A DNA stretch of 23,768 bases from JBBTVO01 sp038063195 (lineage in GTDB: Bacteria; Patescibacteriota; Microgenomatia; Levybacterales; UBA12049), in the NCBI GenBank assembly GCA_038063195.1, contig JBBTVO010000033.1, positions 1-23,768 of the forward strand. Reading direction: 5' to 3'. Under the pieces are notes generated by a model, which searched no databases, had not been told where the DNA came from, and saw only the letters and a program-made list of their open reading frames with translations. Position 1 is the first letter of the stretch. Each line of letters starts with the position of its first letter. Below, piece by piece: positions 21,494 to 23,768 of the stretch. A program made the position numbers and the translations under genes.

Positions 21494-21759
21494 TATAAAG
21501 TAGCGGTTGGACTTTGTATTGAAACCTGCGTAATAACTACCTCTGGTTGTTCCTGAGGCATTTCTTGTCCTTCTTCTTTAAGCACTTCCAAATAACCTTT
21601 CATCGCGTCTTTGATCATGGAAACTGCTTCTTCAAAAGTTTCCCCCTGAGTTACACAGCCCAGTAGAGCAGGCACACTTACTACGTATCCGCCTTCTTCA
21701 GCTGGTTCAAAAATAGCAGTATATTTTAAGATTTTTTTTGACAGATGTTTGCTTTTCAT
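21493..21759 (-). CDS. hicB: HicB-family antitoxin
   Basis: An 88-residue HicB antitoxin with the partial RNase-H-like domain: YTAIFEPAEEGGYVVSVPAL followed by LGCVTQGETFEEAVSMIKDA and MKGYLEVLKEEGQEMP. (The two adjacent segments are given separately.) No C-terminal DNA-binding domain follows, so it may not repress its own promoter strongly. An extended -10 box nine bases upstream predicts a leaderless transcript. It is the first cargo unit downstream of the AAA+ gene. Confidence 0.88.
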   Translation of the reverse strand: MKSKHLSKKILKYTAIFEPAEEGGYVVSVPALLGCVTQGETFEEAVSMIKDAMKGYLEVLKEEGQEMPQEQPEVVITQVSIQSPTATL

Positions 21760-21767
21760 GTACGCTG

Positions 21768-21776
21768 ATTATAACA
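21768..21776 (-). promoter_or_regulatory. hicB extended -10 promoter, leaderless
   Basis: Minus-strand TGTTATAAT lies eight bases before the hicB ATG (21759), so transcription should start one or two bases before it. The -35 region falls in the stranded AAA+ fragment and is weak. Confidence 0.6.
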
Positions 21777-21789
21777 CAAGATGAGTTTG

Positions 21790-21873
21790 ATAAAAATGCT
21801 GAAAGATGAAATAAAACGCGGAGACAAAATCACAATCTCAGTTGATCAAAGCGGAAATATTATTCTGCCTTGA
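21790..21873 (+). pseudogene. Stranded copy B of the AAA+ gene 3' end
   Basis: The frame to TGA 21871-21873 encodes IKMLKDEIKRGDKITISVD followed by QSGNIILP, matching the end of the membrane AAA+ protein (LLKDEIKRGDEVTVSVD, QNNNIVI). The DNA has diverged mainly at third positions, so it comes from an older or foreign homologue. An ATG at 21781 would allow a 30-residue peptide, but there is no sign that it is a gene. It lies between the hicAB unit and the 331-aa orphan. Confidence 0.8.
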
Positions 21874-21887
21874 TAGTTTATATATTG

Positions 21888-22883
21888 TTATGCATCGAAG
21901 AACGACTGCCCATCTTCAAATTTTTCAATAAGAATTGGGGCTTGATCTGGGGAAGTTAATGGACGATAATCGCGATTTTTTCCTGCCATGAATCCATCAA
22001 AAAGACCTTCTGTGATTTCATTGTGTGATTGTCTAAGAAGCGTGTAATTATTTGAGGTGTCTTTTGCCGGCCAGAAATTTTCTACAGTGATGTGAAAATC
22101 AGGTGAAGTTATTATTATTTTGGGATCCCCATAACTAGCATCACTTAATAAATCTTCTCTATAGTGTGCAGTTTCTACGGGAGTTTCATCTGTAGAGTTA
22201 ACGTTTGAAATTATATCTCTTGCTATCCGGTTTGTTAATTGGGTAGTTGTAAATAATCTAATTTTTTTCGGAGACTTATCCTCTTGGTCTTTATCTTCAT
22301 CTTCAATAACTCCAAATACAGAGAAATAAGAATCACTGTAGATCGAATGTGCTAATCCAAAAGCTACCCGACGCACAGCTAAATCCTCTACAGATGTAAG
22401 TTTATTATAAAATTCTTCACGCATTCTAATCATCTGCTTTTTCCATTCCTTCCTTTTTATATCAAGGTCATCTCGAATGGATTCCAATAAATTATGCAGA
22501 AGAGTCTGGTCTTTATTATGGAATGGTTTGCCTTCTATTATGACACCTTCCATCCTAAATGTTTTTCGGTCAAAATCTATAGCAAAATCTCTTGTTCCAT
22601 TGCTATTATCATGGATTAGAAGAGTGCCGGGAGATCTATAAGGATTCCAATTTACACACAATAAGTCTGTTTCTTTTAGATTTAGAGAATCAGCAGCGAT
22701 TTTTGCAACGCCTCCATGCACTGAGGAAGAAATTAAACTTTTAGCTAGAGAAGAAGATACATAATAATCATAACCTACCTTCGGAGCTAGCTCGGTTATT
22801 TCATTGAATAAACCTTTAGTTTGCTCTCTTTGCTGTTCGGCCGCTGTTGGCCGCCCTTTTACTAATTCTCCGATTGATCTCAT
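21888..22883 (-). CDS. Orphan protein of unknown function (331 aa)
   Basis: A soluble 331-residue protein with no signal peptide or membrane helix. I recognise no family. The centre (about 125-160) is a charged helix (DDLDIKRKEWKKQMIRMREE), followed by a Ser/Tyr-rich segment and an acidic stretch EDEDKDQEDKSPKK; the N-terminal part is rich in Ser, Gly and Leu. It has its own consensus promoter, ends 14 bases from stranded copy B, and converges on it. The setting suggests acquired cargo of the AAA+ 3'-end hotspot; toxin, nuclease or phage-related roles are all open. Confidence 0.6.
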   Translation of the reverse strand: MRSIGELVKGRPTAAEQQREQTKGLFNEITELAPKVGYDYYVSSSLAKSLISSSVHGGVAKIAADSLNLKETDLLCVNWNPYRSPGTLLIHDNSNGTRDFAIDFDRKTFRMEGVIIEGKPFHNKDQTLLHNLLESIRDDLDIKRKEWKKQMIRMREEFYNKLTSVEDLAVRRVAFGLAHSIYSDSYFSVFGVIEDEDKDQEDKSPKKIRLFTTTQLTNRIARDIISNVNSTDETPVETAHYREDLLSDASYGDPKIIITSPDFHITVENFWPAKDTSNNYTLLRQSHNEITEGLFDGFMAGKNRDYRPLTSPDQAPILIEKFEDGQSFFDA

Positions 22884-22903
22884 AAGATTTGAGCAGTGGG
22901 GCT

Positions 22904-22932
22904 ATTTTATGCCCAAGATTTAAAAATGTCAA
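22904..22932 (-). promoter_or_regulatory. Promoter of the 331-aa orphan
   Basis: Minus-strand TTGACA, 17 bases, TAAAAT. Transcription should start about 13 bases before the ATG at 22883, leaving a short leader without a Shine-Dalgarno. Confidence 0.7.
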
Positions 22933-22943
22933 TACACAAAGCG

Positions 22944-22972
22944 TTGCTAGAGGCAGGCAAATTTGGTATACA
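22944..22972 (+). promoter_or_regulatory. Plus-strand promoter-like element, copy 1
   Basis: TTGCTA, 17 bases, TATACA, inside a 31-bp block (22941-22971) shared with 23609-23639: 7 identical bases, 7 variable, then 17 identical. It points away from the 331-aa gene towards stranded copy C; no convincing ORF follows in 22973-23092. Confidence 0.5.
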
Positions 22973-23104
22973 AGGCCATCATTACAATATTTTATTTTTT
23001 GCTCTAATAACATCGAGAATTTATTCAATGTATTATATATCGATACATGATACATTATTTTGCATTTAAAGGTTAGTTGATATTCTGGATAGATATTCTG
23101 GCAA

Positions 23105-23173
23105 GATGAAATAAAACGCGGCGACAAAATCACAGTTTCTGTAGACCAAAACGAGGATATTAGAATAAGTTAA
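23105..23173 (+). pseudogene. Stranded copy C of the AAA+ gene 3' end
   Basis: Twenty-two sense codons plus TAA encode DEIKRGDKITVSVD followed by QNEDIRIS, aligning with the last residues of the membrane AAA+ protein and with copy B. The frame is blocked upstream by TAG at 23090-23092, so no gene remains. Its stop overlaps the stop of the convergent 130-aa gene. Confidence 0.8.
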
Positions 23174-23562
23174 GATTTTGGCAAGAGTTGTATGTCACAA
23201 TATCTTCTGGGACTATCTCCGATTGCGAATGTTTCATATCCTCGTCCGACATATATCGGCAAACCACCTTTCCTAGCCAACTCATAAGTCCATTGATCTT
23301 TTCCAAACGCTTTTGTATTGAACTTAATAATATTCTCTTTAAGCTTATTGCTGTATCCCATAAAGCCGTTAAATACTAAAAGTCCATTTGCTCCCATTAT
23401 GATTCCTTCAATTAATTCGCAGGCAATAATATCTTTTCCAACAGTAGGAGTCTTGCTTAAAATATACATTTCAAAATTTTCACTCTCAATTGCTGTAAAA
23501 TCTGGTTGTCCCAATCTCTCTTTCACCTCGGCATATTTTCCTGTTTCTTGATTAGTAGTCAT
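23170..23562 (-). CDS. Orphan protein of unknown function (130 aa)
   Basis: A soluble 130-residue protein from ATG 23562, chosen because a consensus promoter ends nine bases upstream; a longer TTG-started frame (to 23628) would run through that promoter. It is a mixed alpha/beta sequence, with ACELIEGIIMGANGLLVFNG in the middle and GGLPIYVGRGYETFAIGDSP near the end. The pattern of Gly-rich turns suggests a compact enzyme-like or nucleotide-binding fold, but no family is recognised. It converges on stranded copy C, with overlapping stops. Confidence 0.6.
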   Translation of the reverse strand: MTTNQETGKYAEVKERLGQPDFTAIESENFEMYILSKTPTVGKDIIACELIEGIIMGANGLLVFNGFMGYSNKLKENIIKFNTKAFGKDQWTYELARKGGLPIYVGRGYETFAIGDSPRRYCDIQLLPKS

Positions 23563-23571
23563 ATTGGCCAG

Positions 23572-23600
23572 ATTATGTAGTAAACTTTCATTTTTGTCAA
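23572..23600 (-). promoter_or_regulatory. Promoter of the 130-aa orphan, near-leaderless
   Basis: Minus-strand TTGACA, 17 bases, CATAAT, with nine bases to the ATG at 23562, so the leader would be about two bases. Confidence 0.7.
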
Positions 23601-23611
23601 TAGTTTTGGCG

Positions 23612-23640
23612 TTGCCTCGGTGAGGCAAATTTGGTATACT
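23612..23640 (+). promoter_or_regulatory. Plus-strand promoter-like element, copy 2, with dyad
   Basis: TTGCCT, 17 bases, TATACT. A perfect dyad TTGCCTC-GGT-GAGGCAA (23612-23628) covers the -35 box and part of the spacer, a position suited to an operator. Copy 1 at 22944 keeps the 7-3-7 layout in degenerate form. Confidence 0.55.
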
Positions 23641-23724
23641 CTATCAACAGGAATTTAAGATTAAAAGATTTAATGAAAAATAACTAATCACTTAATTCTT
23701 CTACATCTTTCTTCCTGAAATATT

Positions 23725-23768
23725 ATGCCGGCATTACAGAGAAGTGAATTTTCACTCGCACTAAATCA
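23725..23768 (+). CDS. Possible 5' end of a plus-strand gene (partial)
   Basis: An ATG at 23725 opens a frame to the window edge encoding MPALQRSEFSLALN. It is downstream of the dyad-bearing promoter element (85-base distance). Too short to judge; the opposite strand also has a short open frame here. Confidence 0.25.
   Translation, partial: MPALQRSEFSLALN

Noticed and set aside
21781..21873. A 30-codon plus-strand gene starting at ATG 21781
   Set aside because: Nearly the whole frame aligns with the last codons of the membrane AAA+ gene, and its start lies in the hicB promoter region; a stranded gene end explains it better.
23563..23628. TTG-started longer form of the 130-aa orphan
   Set aside because: It would begin inside the dyad of a divergent promoter and run through the TTGACA-N17-CATAAT promoter of the gene.
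21278..23768. Transposon or phage as the source of the cargo zone
   Set aside because: No transposase, integrase, terminal inverted repeats or tRNA gene was found; the only repeated ends are the AAA+ gene fragments and the promoter block.
1..23768. CRISPR arrays, tRNA and rRNA genes
   Set aside because: No regularly spaced 20-40 bp repeats with unique spacers were seen; the repeats present are contiguous heptamers. No cloverleaf or rRNA-like sequence was recognised, though a covariance search was not possible.

Overview
The window is AT-rich bacterial DNA with tightly packed genes, very short proteins for several families (HrcA 244 aa, GrpE 157 aa, MetRS 474 aa without a C-terminal extension), almost no Shine-Dalgarno sequences and several gene families often met in Patescibacteria/CPR genomes (DUF2079 membrane protein, two-TM T4SS-type pilin followed by a VirB6-like protein, tailed Clp ATPase). 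I infer a candidate-phyla-radiation bacterium, most likely Microgenomates-like; this rests on gene content and style, not on a marker gene tree.

Layout. 1-90: possible tail of a plus-strand gene. 147-3842 (minus): metG, a DUF2079 membrane protein and tatD form one tight operon. 3900-4481 (plus): a RelB/YafQ-type toxin-antitoxin pair with its own promoter, followed by two perfect palindromes. 4656-5573 (minus): two small membrane proteins of unknown function. 5574-6032: a long spacer with a GC-richer stretch, a textbook promoter overlapped by a CIRCE operator, and a structured hrcA leader. 6033-10212 (plus): the heat-shock operon hrcA-grpE-dnaK-dnaJ (DnaJ is the zinc-finger-less type). 10241-21285 (plus): a seven-gene envelope cluster: two-TM pilin-like protein, secreted/multi-TM VirB6-like protein with internal repeats, two-domain Clp ATPase with a Pro-rich tail, a membrane-tethered protein that is only a subtilase prodomain, a membrane-anchored subtilase with an SdrD/Cna-B-like domain, a small membrane protein, and a second Clp-type ATPase that is membrane-anchored, has a dead first AAA domain and lacks the aromatic pore loop. 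21278-23768: a cargo zone of minus-strand genes (HicA/HicB, a 331-aa orphan, a 130-aa orphan).

The cargo zone holds the most unusual structure. The last ~22 codons of the second Clp ATPase occur three times: at the real gene end (to 21285) and as stranded copies ending at 21873 and 23173. Each copy is immediately followed by convergent, unrelated minus-strand cargo. The copies differ mostly at wobble positions, so they look like ends of real homologous genes rather than fresh duplications. This suggests repeated insertion or exchange at the 3' end of this AAA+ gene, an attachment-site-like hotspot, although no integrase is visible.

A second genome-style signal is the phased 7-bp degenerate tandem repeats that fill many intergenic gaps (tatD end, hrcA leader, hrcA-grpE, grpE-dnaK, dnaK-dnaJ, after the subtilase). 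A third is that promoters repeatedly sit so close to the start codon that the mRNAs should be leaderless; only dnaK has a clear Shine-Dalgarno sequence.

Functionally, the heat-shock operon is presumably under HrcA/CIRCE control, and the downstream cluster looks like an envelope machine combining a T4SS-like channel pair, two unfoldase-type ATPases and an external protease with a possible dedicated inhibitor. That assembly is inference from gene order.
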